Source: Candidatus Chlorobium antarcticum (GTDB taxonomy: Bacteria; Bacteroidota; Chlorobiia; Chlorobiales; Chlorobiaceae). Taken from it: a stretch of DNA of 64,000 nt. Shown here in pieces: positions 18,747 through 28,294 of this stretch. The translations under genes and the position numbers were made by a program. A model generated the notes under the pieces. The model made no database searches. It was given only the letters and a program-made list of their open reading frames with translations, and was not told the DNA's origin. Where the stretch lies: assembly GCA_030765725.1 (NCBI GenBank), contig JAVCDF010000003.1:51001-115000 (forward strand). Direction: 5' to 3'. The stretch's first letter is position 1, and each line of letters opens with the position of its first letter.

Positions 18747-19718
18747 TTAATGATTGTTCGTGATTTTCTGAATAATGTTTTTGCTGTCGAACAGGCAGCT
18801 GACCGAGTCGTCCTCATAGATTCTCTTGATGGCTTCACCAAAGAGATTGCTGACGGTGACCGTCTCGATTTTCGGCGAGAATGCATGGCCTGTAACAACG
18901 GAATCGGTCACAATGACCTTTTCGAGTAATGATGCATCAATGCGTTCAATTGCCGGGCCTGAAAGAATGGGGTGTGTTGCCGCAGCATAAATGTCGAGCC
19001 CTCCGGCTTCCCGTATGGCTTTAGCAGCGTTGACAAGTGTACCGGCGGTGTCAATCATGTCGTCAACCAGCAGTACATTTTTCCCCCTCACATCGCCAAT
19101 AATGTTCATGACTTCCGCAACATTGGCTTTCGGCCGCCGTTTGTCAACAATAACCAGATCAGTTCCGAGCTCCTCAGCAAATTTTCTTGCAAGCTTTACG
19201 CCGCCCACATCGGGGGAGGCTACTACCAGGTTGTCGCGGAACGCTTTGTGGCGGACATGCTCTATAAGAACTACACTGGAGTAAAGGTGGTCAAAGGGTA
19301 TGTCGAAAAATCCCTGTATCTGCGCCGCATGCAAATCCATTGTCAGAATCCTATTCGCGCCGGCCTCGGTAAGCAGATTTGCTACCAGTTTGGCCGTAAT
19401 GGCAACGCGGGGCCTGTCTTTTCTGTCCTGCCGGGCATATCCGTAATAGGGAAGGACTGCGGTGATTCTTGCCGCTGATGAACGCCTGGCCGCATCAATC
19501 ATGATGAGGAGTTCCATCAGGCTGTCGGCCGGCGGATTGGTCGATTGTATGATGAAGAGGTCAGACCCCCGGATCGATTCGAAATAGTTTACCGAAATTT
19601 CGCCGTCCGAGAAGTTTTCCACCTTTGCGTCGCAGAGGGGCATATCAAGATAGGCGGCGATTTTTTCTGCAAGTGCGGGGTTGCTGCGCCCCGCAAAAAT
19701 TTTAATGGGTTTTGCCAT
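18747..19718 (-). CDS. prs: ribose-phosphate pyrophosphokinase
   Basis: A 323-residue class I PRPP synthetase: FAGRSNPALAEKIAAYL at the start, the flexible-loop YARQDRKD near 100, the DLHAAQIQGFF segment near 130 and the PRPP-binding VDDMIDTAGT near 222. It makes PRPP from ribose-5-phosphate and ATP for nucleotide, His and Trp synthesis. The ATG at 19718 is preceded by AGGA at a good spacing and matches the family start; an ATG at 19730 would add four residues. Confidence 0.97.
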   Translation of the reverse strand: MAKPIKIFAGRSNPALAEKIAAYLDMPLCDAKVENFSDGEISVNYFESIRGSDLFIIQSTNPPADSLMELLIMIDAARRSSAARITAVLPYYGYARQDRKDRPRVAITAKLVANLLTEAGANRILTMDLHAAQIQGFFDIPFDHLYSSVVLIEHVRHKAFRDNLVVASPDVGGVKLARKFAEELGTDLVIVDKRRPKANVAEVMNIIGDVRGKNVLLVDDMIDTAGTLVNAAKAIREAGGLDIYAAATHPILSGPAIERIDASLLEKVIVTDSVVTGHAFSPKIETVTVSNLFGEAIKRIYEDDSVSCLFDSKNIIQKITNNH

Positions 19719-19838
19719 TGTGTCCTGCATATTACAGATGAAACGGATTATATTATGGCAGTACTTTCATAAGCCCTTCCGTCATCTTCCGACAGCCTGC
19801 CTGCGCAATTATCCGAAAAACGGTTCAGGGACTTCAAA

Positions 19839-19844
19839 TATAAT
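19839..19844 (+). promoter_or_regulatory. candidate -10 of lpxD
   Basis: A perfect TATAAT lies 67 bases ahead of the lpxD start in the 190-base divergent gap with prs. There is no recognisable -35 at 16-18 bases upstream, so this is a weak call. A second TATAAT on the minus strand (19752-19747) could serve prs. Confidence 0.35.
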
Positions 19845-19910
19845 GAAAACGGATTACAATTTAATTATTTTTTTCCTCTTTTTACAAGCGAACAGTCAAG
19901 CAACAACGAT

Positions 19911-20966
19911 ATGACCATTCAGGAGATACAAGCATACCTGGCAGAATTCTTCGATTCCGTCGAACTTGTCGGAAACGGCGAGGTCAAAATTTCGGCCCCT
20001 GCAAAAATTGAGTCGGCCGGTAAGGGTGAGGTAAGTTTCATAGCCAATGAGAAATATCTTCGTTTTCTCGGCGAAACCAAGGCCTCGCTTGTTATCGTTC
20101 ACCGTTCAGTGAATGTTGAGGGTTTTGTTGAAGGGCGCTCTTTTCTGAAAGTTACCGATCCCTATACGGCCTTTGTGTTTGTTCTCAAGAAGTTTTCGCG
20201 TCCCCGTATCATGGCTGCTCAGGGCATTGCTTCGACCGTGGCTATAGGCGAAGGGGTTGTTATGGGCGAAGGGGTTGCTGTTGGCGAGTATGCTGTTGTG
20301 GGCGACCGCTGTCGTATAGGCGCCGGTACCCAGATTGGGCCGCATGCTGTCATAATGCATGATGTTGTGATTGGCGAAGAGTGCACCATTTTTCCCCATG
20401 TTGTCTGCTATGACGGCACCATTATCGGCCGGAGGGTTGTGATTCATGCCGGGAGCGTCATTGGTGCTGACGGCTTTGGTTTTGCTCCGCAGGCTGACGG
20501 CTCTTATGTGAAAATTCCCCAGATGGGTATTGTGGAGATTGGAGACGATGCCGAAATTGGCGCCAATGCCACCATAGATAGAGCTACGATGGGCAGTACG
20601 ATCATTGGTAAAGGGGTCAAGGTTGACAATCTTGTGCAGGTTGCACACAACTGCCGCATAGGCGAGCATACGGTTATTGCCGCCCAGGCCGGAATTTCAG
20701 GGAGTGTGACCATGGGTCGGCAGTGCATGATAGGAGGACAGGCCGGTTTTGCGGGTCATCTTGAGCTTGCAGACAGAACCAGCGTTGCGGCTCAGGCGGG
20801 TGTTTCAAAATCCTTTCTTGAGCCTGGCACCGCACTTCGCGGCTATCCCGCACAGCCTATGCGCGATCAGCTGCGCCATGAAGCGACGCTCCGCCATCTG
20901 GGTTCCATGAAAGAGAGGATTGATGAACTGGAGCGGCGGATGAAGAAGTTGCCGGAAGGGGAGTGA
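19911..20966 (+). CDS. lpxD: UDP-3-O-acylglucosamine N-acyltransferase
   Basis: A 351-residue LpxD. An N-terminal uridine-binding domain (about 1-100) is followed by left-handed beta-helix hexapeptide repeats (about 105-305; IGEGV, MGEGV, VGEYA units) and a C-terminal helix. The catalytic base is His246 in VAHNCRIGEHT. It adds the N-linked hydroxyacyl chain to UDP-glucosamine in the third step of lipid A synthesis, so the organism makes an LPS-type outer membrane. It stands alone here rather than beside lpxA/lpxB/fabZ. Confidence 0.97.
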   Translation: MTIQEIQAYLAEFFDSVELVGNGEVKISAPAKIESAGKGEVSFIANEKYLRFLGETKASLVIVHRSVNVEGFVEGRSFLKVTDPYTAFVFVLKKFSRPRIMAAQGIASTVAIGEGVVMGEGVAVGEYAVVGDRCRIGAGTQIGPHAVIMHDVVIGEECTIFPHVVCYDGTIIGRRVVIHAGSVIGADGFGFAPQADGSYVKIPQMGIVEIGDDAEIGANATIDRATMGSTIIGKGVKVDNLVQVAHNCRIGEHTVIAAQAGISGSVTMGRQCMIGGQAGFAGHLELADRTSVAAQAGVSKSFLEPGTALRGYPAQPMRDQLRHEATLRHLGSMKERIDELERRMKKLPEGE

Positions 20967-20980
20967 TTGCCGGCTTCTTT

Positions 20981-21376
20981 TCAGGAGAGGTTTCTGGGTA
21001 CCTGTGATGAGTGGTGGTGGATGATTGGCTGCGGCTGGGAGATGTCCACAACAAAGCTGAAACGGGATGGGAAGGAGAGGAGCACCTGGTCCACCTCAAA
21101 CTCAAAAGAATAGATGCCGCTGAGGGTGTGAATGGAGTCGCTCTGGCTCTGTATCCTCAGCGCCTTGCTGTGGAGCCTGACGCCCATGCCCTCACGGGTT
21201 GCAAGCTGTCGGAAGTACTCTGTTATCTTTTCGGGGCCAATGACTGTATGGGGTGAGAATGTTGGCACAAGAACTGCGTGTTCATTGTAGAGCGCCGCGA
21301 TTTCATCGGGTTTTCCGCTGCATACACGGGTTACCCACTGGTATAGGATCTCTTCTGCTGTTTTGAACGGGGCCAT
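20981..21376 (-). CDS. NTF2-like (SgcJ/DUF4440-type) protein
   Basis: From ATG 21376 a 131-residue protein with the SnoaL/NTF2-like pattern: a helix (AEEILYQWVTRVCSGKPDEI), then ALYNEHAVLVPTFSPHTVIG, the helix PEKITEYFRQLA, and a strand series ending in a His/Ser-rich tail. It resembles the association-domain-like members of this fold, which are often small cytosolic or secreted proteins of unknown activity. A longer frame starts at 21436, but that lies only 17 bases past the terminator of the preceding gene, leaving no room for a promoter. It converges on lpxD. Confidence 0.7.
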   Translation of the reverse strand: MAPFKTAEEILYQWVTRVCSGKPDEIAALYNEHAVLVPTFSPHTVIGPEKITEYFRQLATREGMGVRLHSKALRIQSQSDSIHTLSGIYSFEFEVDQVLLSFPSRFSFVVDISQPQPIIHHHSSQVPRNLS

Positions 21377-21453
21377 TGAACATTGTGTCGATGTTGCTTC
21401 GGTTATGGAGAGGTATTGCAGGGAAAATGTACGCATTTTTGTTTTTTTCTCTC

Positions 21454-21506
21454 AAAAAAAGCTCTCCGAACAATTCTGCGGGACAGGTAGAATTGTTCGG
21501 AGAGCT
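21454..21506 (-). terminator. very strong terminator after the OmpA lipoprotein
   Basis: A perfect 18-base inverted repeat (21506-21489 with 21477-21460) with an 11-base loop, followed on the minus strand by six to seven T (21460-21454). It begins 16 bases past the lipoprotein stop. The stem is unusually long for a simple terminator. Confidence 0.92.
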
Positions 21507-21522
21507 GTGCCGGTTTTACCTA

Positions 21523-22215
21523 CTACATCTTCAGTTCACCGGAAGCTGCCTGGTCTTTCAGTTCGTCGTTTGCGCTGATGAGCACTTCAACCCTACGGTT
21601 GAGCCTTTTTCCGTATTCTGTTTCATTGGTGGCTACGGGTCGCGTTTCGCCGAATCCAACGGGTGAAAGGCGGTAACGCGCTACACCATATCCTGCAAGG
21701 AGGTTGGCGACTGATTCTGCGCGTCGTTCCGACAGCGTCTGGTTGAGGGTTTCGCTGCCGACGGAATCCGTGTGGCCCTCAATGACGAGATTCGTGCTGC
21801 TGTAGCGGTTCAGGATGCGGGCAAGTTTTTCGATATTGTACCTGCTGGTTGAAGTCATTGTGGATGAGCCGGTTGAAAAGAGAATGCCGGAATCGAATAC
21901 AATCCGAATGCTTTCGCCAACCCTCTCGACCCTTGCCCCTTCAACCTGATTGTCAATTTCCTCTGCCTGTTTGTCCATATAGTTTCCTATCAGAGCTCCT
22001 GCTCCACCACCCACAACGGCTCCTATTGCTGCTCCCTGTACCCAGCTGCCGGTTTTGCTCCCGATAATGCCTCCCAGTACGCCTCCGGCGGCTGCTCCAA
22101 TTCCGGCACCCCGCCCCGTGTTTCTCGTGGTTTCGCATCCCCAGGTGAGCGAGGTCATGGCGAGAACGAGCAGGAGGGTGATGGGGCGTTTCAATGTGGT
22201 CTGTAGATGTGTCAT
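21523..22215 (-). CDS. OmpA-family lipoprotein with glycine-zipper domain
   Basis: A 230-residue envelope protein. A lipoprotein signal ends in the lipobox LTWGC with Cys27 as the lipidated residue. Residues about 34-80 form glycine-zipper segments (GAGIGAAAGGVLGGIIG and GAAIGAVVGGGAGALIG) that can insert in membrane. Residues about 105-220 are the OmpA-like peptidoglycan-binding domain with VIEGHTDSVG and LSERRAESVANLL. It would tie the outer membrane to the cell wall. No Shine-Dalgarno is seen; two copies of AACACAACC stand directly before the ATG. It is transcribed alone and ends in a strong terminator. Confidence 0.93.
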   Translation of the reverse strand: MTHLQTTLKRPITLLLVLAMTSLTWGCETTRNTGRGAGIGAAAGGVLGGIIGSKTGSWVQGAAIGAVVGGGAGALIGNYMDKQAEEIDNQVEGARVERVGESIRIVFDSGILFSTGSSTMTSTSRYNIEKLARILNRYSSTNLVIEGHTDSVGSETLNQTLSERRAESVANLLAGYGVARYRLSPVGFGETRPVATNETEYGKRLNRRVEVLISANDELKDQAASGELKM

Positions 22216-22385
22216 GGTTGTGTTGGTTGTGTTGCTGGAATTCTTCTCCCTCGCGATTATATGTGTATGTAAAATACATAAGAGCCAGCATTTTTCCCTT
22301 CTTCTGTAGAAAAAAACTGGATACCATATATCTTTAGACGATAGAGCGGGGGAGTTCTTGCGGTGCGTATTGGCGGGGTGTGGTG

Positions 22386-23621
22386 CTATTTTCCTTTGAG
22401 TGCCTCAACGGGGTTGAGGTTGGCGGCTTTCCATGCAGGAAAGAGGCCGAAGCCGATTCCGATTGCCGAGCAGACAGCCATGGAGACTGTTATCCAGAGC
22501 ATCGGGAAGATAGGGGGGAGGTTGAACTTCAGGGCAACCAGATTCCCAGTTGCAGTGCCGGCAACGGCGCCGATTATACCCCCGGTGAGAGAGAGGATGA
22601 GGGCTTCGAGGAGAAACTGGTGGAGAATGCTGTTTCGCGGCGCTCCAATGGATTTGCGGATTCCGATCTCTTTGGTTCGTTCGGTGACGCTGACCAGCAT
22701 GATGTTCATAATGCCGACCCCCGCAGTGAGTAGCGCCATGAAGCTGATGATGAATGCTCCGGAACTGATGGCCCGTTCAATATCGCGGAAGGAGTCGATC
22801 AGTGATTCATTGGTTCTGATTTCAAAGTCGTTTGGCTCCCTTATGCTCAGTCCCCGTGCGGTGCGCATTGAGCCGACTGCATGATCAATGGTACGGGAAT
22901 AGGTTTTTCGGGAGGTTGCTTCCACTGTTATGTTGATGCTGGCGCTCTCTTTGACATGGTTGAGATAGCGGGTGATGGGTATGAGGAGGAAGTTGTCCTG
23001 GCTCTGGCCGAAGGCGGCTCCTTTTTTGGCAAAGATGCCGGCAACCCTGTAGACTTCACCTCCAACCTGTATGGATCGGTTGAGAGGGTTTTCAGTGGGG
23101 AGGAAGAGGGTTGCGGCGAGTTCGCCGCCTATGACGGCAGCGTTTGTGGCATAACGGATGTCATTCTGAGTGAGGTTGCGCCCTTTGATTATAGGGTAGC
23201 CGTTAGAGGCGGAAAAGTTTTCGTCACCGCCACTCAGTACAACATCGGGGTTGGTTGTCTGAAGGGCATATTTTGCTTGATTTGCCTGTGAGGAAAGCAT
23301 GAAGCCTATGGTGCCGGCCTTTCCTTCCATGGTTTTGCGGAAGACCAGGGCCTCGCGGTAGGTGATGTCTTTTCTGTTGGCGTAGAGGTTGCGCCGGTGT
23401 CCGCTCCCAAAAACCGTTGCGGGGTATTTCTGTATCTGGAAGGTGTTGGCTCCCAAGCTGGTGAGGCCTGTTTCAACGCTTTTGTTGATGGCCTCCAGTG
23501 CCGTCATGACGCCGATGATGGAGAATACTCCTACAGCAACGCCCATGACAGTGAGCCCTGAACGCAGTCGGTTTGCGCCGAGAGAGTAGAGGGCTTGCAT
23601 GATGATTTCACGAAACTGCAT
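22386..23621 (-). CDS. MacB-type ABC permease, second copy
   Basis: A 411-residue permease: one membrane segment near 20-45, a periplasmic MacB_PCD domain to about 285, then three C-terminal segments of the FtsX domain. The coupling region VSVTERTKEIGIRKSIGAPR lies near residue 315. It is a partner of the separate ATPase in the operon and couples ATP hydrolysis to expulsion through a TolC channel. It starts 11 bases after the other permease. The two permeases share layout but differ in sequence, which points to a heterodimeric membrane unit. Confidence 0.92.
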   Translation of the reverse strand: MQFREIIMQALYSLGANRLRSGLTVMGVAVGVFSIIGVMTALEAINKSVETGLTSLGANTFQIQKYPATVFGSGHRRNLYANRKDITYREALVFRKTMEGKAGTIGFMLSSQANQAKYALQTTNPDVVLSGGDENFSASNGYPIIKGRNLTQNDIRYATNAAVIGGELAATLFLPTENPLNRSIQVGGEVYRVAGIFAKKGAAFGQSQDNFLLIPITRYLNHVKESASINITVEATSRKTYSRTIDHAVGSMRTARGLSIREPNDFEIRTNESLIDSFRDIERAISSGAFIISFMALLTAGVGIMNIMLVSVTERTKEIGIRKSIGAPRNSILHQFLLEALILSLTGGIIGAVAGTATGNLVALKFNLPPIFPMLWITVSMAVCSAIGIGFGLFPAWKAANLNPVEALKGK

Positions 23622-23632
23622 ACCAGTGGTTC

Positions 23633-24898
23633 CTATTCATAGCGCAGAGAGTCTGCGGGGTCAAGTTTGGAAGCGCTGACGGCGGGTGCCAGACCGGAAA
23701 CAATACCGGTCGCCACGGATACGACAAGGCTTGCAAAAACCAGAGAGGGAGAGAACTGTACGGGAAAATCGGGGAGTGCTGCGGCAATGGACCAGGTCAT
23801 GAGAAGGGCGGTCAAGAGTCCGATGAGCCCGCCGATGAGGCATATCATGACCGATTCTATAAGAAACTGCAGGAGGATGGTATTTCTTCGGGCGCCAAGG
23901 GCTTTGCGCAGCCCTATTTCACGGGTCCGTTCCTTGACACTGACGAAGGTAATGTTCATAATACCAATGGCTCCTACAAAGAGCGACATTCCGGTTATGA
24001 ATATGCCGGCGGCTGCAATCCCGTTCTTTATGGGGTCGAGCTGGCTTTTGAAGGCTTTCTGTTCATTGATGGAAAAATCGGCCTCTTTTTGGGGTGGGAG
24101 CCTGCGTATTCGGCGCATGATGCCGAGCAGCTCCTCTTTGGCGTCGGCAACCTCGTTCTGGTCGCGGATTTTGACCCTCAGGGTGACAAACCCTTTTTTG
24201 CCGAAGGTTTTCTCGAATGCGCCGAGAGGCATGATGACCTGATTGTCAAAACTGAAGAGCCCGAGGAATTTTCCCTGTTTGCGGAACACTCCAATTACTC
24301 TGAATCGGCTGTTTTTCATCTGGATGGTCTTTCCCAAGGGCTCCCGTTCTCCGAATAGCCCTGTAGCAATGTCGTCCCCAATGACTGCTACCAGAGTGCC
24401 TGCAGCGGATTCCGCGGGGGTGAAGAACCTGCCCATGGAGAGGTCTCCCGATGCTGTCAGGGGGTAGCGGTAGCTGGTGCCGAGAGCAAAGGCCTGTTCT
24501 ATGTTGATGTCGCGGTATTTGACCGATGCCCGGTAGGTCGACATCTGCGGTACAGCAACGAGGAGGTTTGAGTTGGGGTTGCCCTCTATGGTTCTGTTGA
24601 TGGTTTGGGTGTAGCTGGTTTTCAAGTCCGCCCTGTTGCGGTATCGCCACCATTGGCCCATGGTGTTCCATGATGATTTCTGGACATAGATGACATCGTA
24701 GCCAATCATGGCGAGGCTTTTGTCAAATCCCCGGTCAATGCCGTTGATGGCTGTTCCCATCATGGTGATGGCCACAATGCCGATAATGACACCCAATGCG
24801 GTAAGGAATGAACGGACCTTGTTGGCCCTTATCTGGAACAGGGCAATATGGAGGCTTTCTGCAGTCTCGTACTGGAACTGTTTCAGACCCCGTTTCAT
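23633..24898 (-). CDS. MacB-type ABC permease, first copy
   Basis: A 421-residue permease with the same topology: membrane segment near 27-50 ([20 protein letters not shown]), a periplasmic domain, then FtsX segments from about 285 with [20 protein letters not shown] near 322. The start ATG overlaps the stop of the ATPase gene by four bases (ATGA at 24898-24895), so they are translationally coupled. It belongs to the MacB/LolC superfamily; a macrolide- or lipid-like export substrate cannot be told from sequence. Confidence 0.92.
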   Translation of the reverse strand: MKRGLKQFQYETAESLHIALFQIRANKVRSFLTALGVIIGIVAITMMGTAINGIDRGFDKSLAMIGYDVIYVQKSSWNTMGQWWRYRNRADLKTSYTQTINRTIEGNPNSNLLVAVPQMSTYRASVKYRDINIEQAFALGTSYRYPLTASGDLSMGRFFTPAESAAGTLVAVIGDDIATGLFGEREPLGKTIQMKNSRFRVIGVFRKQGKFLGLFSFDNQVIMPLGAFEKTFGKKGFVTLRVKIRDQNEVADAKEELLGIMRRIRRLPPQKEADFSINEQKAFKSQLDPIKNGIAAAGIFITGMSLFVGAIGIMNITFVSVKERTREIGLRKALGARRNTILLQFLIESVMICLIGGLIGLLTALLMTWSIAAALPDFPVQFSPSLVFASLVVSVATGIVSGLAPAVSASKLDPADSLRYE

Positions 24899-25584
24899 TG
24901 CTTCTGGTCGCTTTCTATTTTCCCGTCCCTGAGGCGGATGATTCTGCGTGTGTAGAGGGCTATATCCTCTTCATGAGTGATGAGGATGATGGTGTTGCCA
25001 GCTTTGGAAAGGTCTCGGAAAATTTCCATGATACCCTGGCTGGTTGCCGTATCGAGATTGCCGGTAGGCTCATCGGCCAGAATGATCGATGGGTTGTTGA
25101 TGAGCGCTCGTGCTATTGCAACCCGCTGTATCTGCCCTCCGGAGAGTTCTGTGGGTTTGTGGGTTATCCGGTCGCTAAGGCCTACCCGGACGAGAGCATC
25201 GGTGGCTCGTTCCTGGCGTTCTTCGGGGCCTACCCCTGCATAGATAAGGGGGAGTTCCACATTGCGCAGGCAGTTGAGCCGGGGCAGGAGGTTGAATGTT
25301 TGGAAAACAAATCCGATTTCACGGTTTCTGACCCGCGCAAGTTGGTCGTCGTCCATGTCGGCTACATTTTCGCCATTGAGAATATAACTGCCTGAGGTAG
25401 GAGTGTCGAGACAGCCGATGATGTTCATCAGTGTCGACTTTCCGCTTCCCGAGGGTCCCATGATTGCAGCGTAGTCGTTTTTTAGGAATTCAAGATTAAC
25501 GCCGTCAAGAGCCTTTACGGTTTCTTCCCCCATTGCATAGTGGCGCGTGAGGTCGCGCATGGTGATGACTGGTGATGACTCCAT
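24895..25584 (-). CDS. ABC transporter ATPase, MacB/LolD type
   Basis: A 229-residue stand-alone ATPase: Walker [10 protein letters not shown] at 43-51, signature [15 protein letters not shown] near 145, Walker [14 protein letters not shown] near 165 and switch His in ILITHEED near 200. In MacB of E. coli this domain is fused to the permease; here it is separate, as in many Bacteroidetes/Chlorobi systems. It drives the two permeases encoded directly after it. Confidence 0.96.
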   Translation of the reverse strand: MESSPVITMRDLTRHYAMGEETVKALDGVNLEFLKNDYAAIMGPSGSGKSTLMNIIGCLDTPTSGSYILNGENVADMDDDQLARVRNREIGFVFQTFNLLPRLNCLRNVELPLIYAGVGPEERQERATDALVRVGLSDRITHKPTELSGGQIQRVAIARALINNPSIILADEPTGNLDTATSQGIMEIFRDLSKAGNTIILITHEEDIALYTRRIIRLRDGKIESDQKQ

Positions 25585-25605
25585 GGGACTCTGTGGTATT
25601 TCTTT

Positions 25606-26820
25606 TTATTCCTTGAGGGTGACTTTCATTCCATCTTGCAGCTGGCTGCTGATTGCCGTGTAACTGCCCGAAACAACCTCTTCGCCCTCCTTGATTCCTT
25701 CTGTTATGATAATGTGGGTGTTGTCGGTTGTGCCGGTTGCAACGGATACGAAATGGGCTTTGGAGTTGCGAATCACAAACACTCCCTGCAGGCTCTCTTC
25801 GGAGGCTTCAGCTTTTTTCTCCTTGAGGGATGGTGTTCTGAGGGTGAGGCTCTGAATTGGTACGGCAAGCGCGTTTTTTACCCGTTCGGTTTCAATGTCG
25901 GCCGTGGCGCTCATGCCTGGTTTGAGGCGTCGCTGATGGTTGAAAATCCGGATTTTGACCGAAAAATTCGTAGCCTCTTCCTGTGTTCCTGCGGCTGTTG
26001 AAATTGCCGAATTCGCTATTTCATGCACCCTGCCGCTGAAGAGCATGCTGCCATAGGCATCCACGGTTACCGATACAGGATTGCCCGTATGGACATTGAC
26101 AATGTCGTTTTCATTGACTTCAACCTCTACCTGCATGCTGTCGAGGTTGGCCAGACGCATCACCTCCGTTCCGGGGAACTGCCCTGTGCCGACCACCCGT
26201 TCTCCGAGTTTGCTTGTAAGGGAGATGATTGAGCCTCGGATGGGGGCGCGGACAACGGTTTTTTTAAGCCTGTCCTGATTCTGTTCAAGTAGGCTTTTGT
26301 TTTGCGCAATTGCATAGGTGGAAGAGCTGTATGTTGCGCGGGCGGCATCCGCATTGGTTTTTGCTGCCAGATAGTCGGTCTCGGAAATGAGTTTTTCCCC
26401 GTAGAGCAGTTCGGCTTTGCGGAAGTCGTCGTTCGCCTTGAACTGGCGTGAGCGGGCCTCAAGGCTTTGCGAGCGGGCCTGGTTCAACTGGGCTTGGCTC
26501 TGTTCAACCTGGTTGAAATAGACATCGGGCTGGATTTTGAACAGGAGCGCCCCTTTTTCAACACTCTCTCCCTCCCTGATGGGAAGTTCAATGATTTCAC
26601 CCGATACATCTGGGGATATAGCAACATCGGTTTCCGGCTGGATTTTACCCGTTGCGGTGACAATGTGGACAATTTCTTTTCTTATTGCCGGAACAGTGGT
26701 GACTTCAAGCGGTTTTTCGCGGAATATGAAGAGTACGGCAAGAATTGCCACGGCTGCCGCTGCGCCGGTGGCTATGATGAGGTATCGCTTCGTTTTTGCC
26801 GTGTTCTTTCTCTTGGCCAT
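25606..26820 (-). CDS. periplasmic adaptor (MacA/HlyD family)
   Basis: A 404-residue membrane-fusion protein: N-terminal anchor at about 12-33, lipoyl/barrel-sandwich domain (EIIELPIREGESVEKGALLF near 75), a long alpha hairpin (about 105-190), the second lipoyl half, then beta-barrel and membrane-proximal domains (SVTVDAYGSMLFSGRVHEIA near 250). It bridges the inner-membrane permeases and the TolC-like channel. It lies between the channel gene (8 bases) and the ATPase gene (21 bases). Confidence 0.95.
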   Translation of the reverse strand: MAKRKNTAKTKRYLIIATGAAAAVAILAVLFIFREKPLEVTTVPAIRKEIVHIVTATGKIQPETDVAISPDVSGEIIELPIREGESVEKGALLFKIQPDVYFNQVEQSQAQLNQARSQSLEARSRQFKANDDFRKAELLYGEKLISETDYLAAKTNADAARATYSSSTYAIAQNKSLLEQNQDRLKKTVVRAPIRGSIISLTSKLGERVVGTGQFPGTEVMRLANLDSMQVEVEVNENDIVNVHTGNPVSVTVDAYGSMLFSGRVHEIANSAISTAAGTQEEATNFSVKIRIFNHQRRLKPGMSATADIETERVKNALAVPIQSLTLRTPSLKEKKAEASEESLQGVFVIRNSKAHFVSVATGTTDNTHIIITEGIKEGEEVVSGSYTAISSQLQDGMKVTLKE

Positions 26821-26827
26821 TGTGTGT

Positions 26828-28213
26828 TCAGTCTTGTGGTGTCTGCGGCAACGCTGTCTTGCCGGTGGTGTAGTCGAGAATATTTTTCTGTCGTGCCAGA
26901 TTGTATTTTGCCCTTGTCAGGCTGGAACGGGCGTCAAAGAGGGTTGCCCGGGCGGCGGAGAGATCCACAAAGCCTGCGGCTCCGAGTTCATATTTTCTCT
27001 TGACGGCGTTCCATGCGGCTTCAGCTGCTTTGACGGTTGCGTTGGCCGTGATGATTTCGGTTTTGGCGGAGTGGTAGTCTCCGAGCTGCTGCTGTATATC
27101 TATCTGTATGGTGCGCTGAAGGTCATCGTAGTCCTGCATGGTGTTCAGATGGCTTATTTTTGCCGCCTGAACGGCGTATCTGGTCTGGTAGCCGTCGAAG
27201 ATGCTCCATGTGAGGTTCAATGCTACTGCGTAGTCGCCCGAGTTTTCAAGCTGGTCCTCTATTGCGGGCGAAGAATAAACTTTTGACGACCCGCTGAGGT
27301 AGCGGGTTCCATCCGTACCCAAGGTAAAGGATGCGTCAAGTGAGGGCAAGCGTGCAGCGCGGGCTGTGGTAACTTTCCATTTGGCGGCCCGGGCGCTGCG
27401 ATCACGCGCTTTCAGGTCGGAGCGGCTGCGAAGTGCCAGTGCCGTGAGCGAGTCTGCGTTTCCGACGGTGCCGTCTTTTCCGTCGGTTTCACGGGCGGGC
27501 GGTTCAGCAAGGCCTATCTGGCTTTGGGGGTCAATCTGCAGGCGCCGAAGCAGTTCAAGCGTGCTGCGCCGTGCGCGTGATTCCGCCTGAATGAGAACCA
27601 GCTCCCGTGAGGCGGTTTCAGCCTGCTGCTGGTAGAGGTCGGTCATGGATTTCAGCCCTACCTGAAATTGGCGTTCAGTAAGTTTCAGCTGGTCGGCTGA
27701 GGAGCGGAGGTCTTCACGGGCAATTACCATCAGTTCGCCCTCAAGCAGGGCCTGATAGTAGCTTTGTGTGATGTCGTATGCTATTGTTTCATAGGCTCTT
27801 GCCAGACTGTAGCGGGCCGATTTTTTTTCGCTGAGGGCAGCTTTCAGTGATGCGTAGTCGCTGAACCCGTTAAAGAGGTTCAGCGTGGCTTGCAGCGAGA
27901 GGCTTGTGGACTCGGTTTTTGATTTTGTATAGTCGTTGGATGTTGTCGACCAGTTCCTCTGCATGGTGAGGGGGGAGTATGAGGCGGAGGCTGAAAGGTG
28001 GGGGAGGAACTTTCCGTAGTTACGGAGCACATCGCTTCCGGTCAGTTTTAGGGCCCTTTCGGCTTTTATCCCTGTTGTGGCGTTCTCAATTCCTATTCGG
28101 ACGCACTCTTCTAGAGTAAGGTTTTTTGTGTTGTACTCTTCTGCGAGCCCTTGTGCCGGGTTCGTGATAATGAAGGTGAGGAGTGAGAGCAGGAAGAGTG
28201 TGGCTTTAGTCAA
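26828..28213 (-). CDS. TolC-family outer membrane efflux protein
   Basis: A 461-residue outer membrane factor. The signal peptide MTKATLFLLSLLTFIITNPA is cut near residue 24. The rest is two OEP repeats with long helices (about 40-235 and 255-455) that build the periplasmic tunnel and barrel. It is the first gene of the efflux operon, followed by adaptor, ATPase and both permeases, so it provides the exit channel for this machine. Operator-like repeats lie just upstream. Confidence 0.94.
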   Translation of the reverse strand: MTKATLFLLSLLTFIITNPAQGLAEEYNTKNLTLEECVRIGIENATTGIKAERALKLTGSDVLRNYGKFLPHLSASASYSPLTMQRNWSTTSNDYTKSKTESTSLSLQATLNLFNGFSDYASLKAALSEKKSARYSLARAYETIAYDITQSYYQALLEGELMVIAREDLRSSADQLKLTERQFQVGLKSMTDLYQQQAETASRELVLIQAESRARRSTLELLRRLQIDPQSQIGLAEPPARETDGKDGTVGNADSLTALALRSRSDLKARDRSARAAKWKVTTARAARLPSLDASFTLGTDGTRYLSGSSKVYSSPAIEDQLENSGDYAVALNLTWSIFDGYQTRYAVQAAKISHLNTMQDYDDLQRTIQIDIQQQLGDYHSAKTEIITANATVKAAEAAWNAVKRKYELGAAGFVDLSAARATLFDARSSLTRAKYNLARQKNILDYTTGKTALPQTPQD

Positions 28214-28255
28214 GGTCTCAGGGAATTCCCGTTCAGTTATTGGTGTCTTGGATTC

Positions 28256-28288
28256 ATCCGTTATTATGAAACAATATACTCAACGGAT
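28256..28288. promoter_or_regulatory. inverted repeat ahead of the efflux operon
   Basis: ATCCGTT (28256-28262) and AACGGAT (28282-28288) form perfect seven-base arms separated by 19 AT-rich bases. The site is centred about 60 bases upstream of the TolC-family start, where the promoter should be, with CATAAT on the minus strand inside it. It could bind a dimeric repressor. No regulator gene lies next to it. Confidence 0.45.
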
Positions 28289-28294
28289 ATGTAT

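Noticed and set aside
22202..22240. Tandem GGTTGTGTT repeats before the OmpA lipoprotein start
   Set aside because: Only two copies of nine bases in an A/C-rich leader; too little to call a regulatory or variable repeat.
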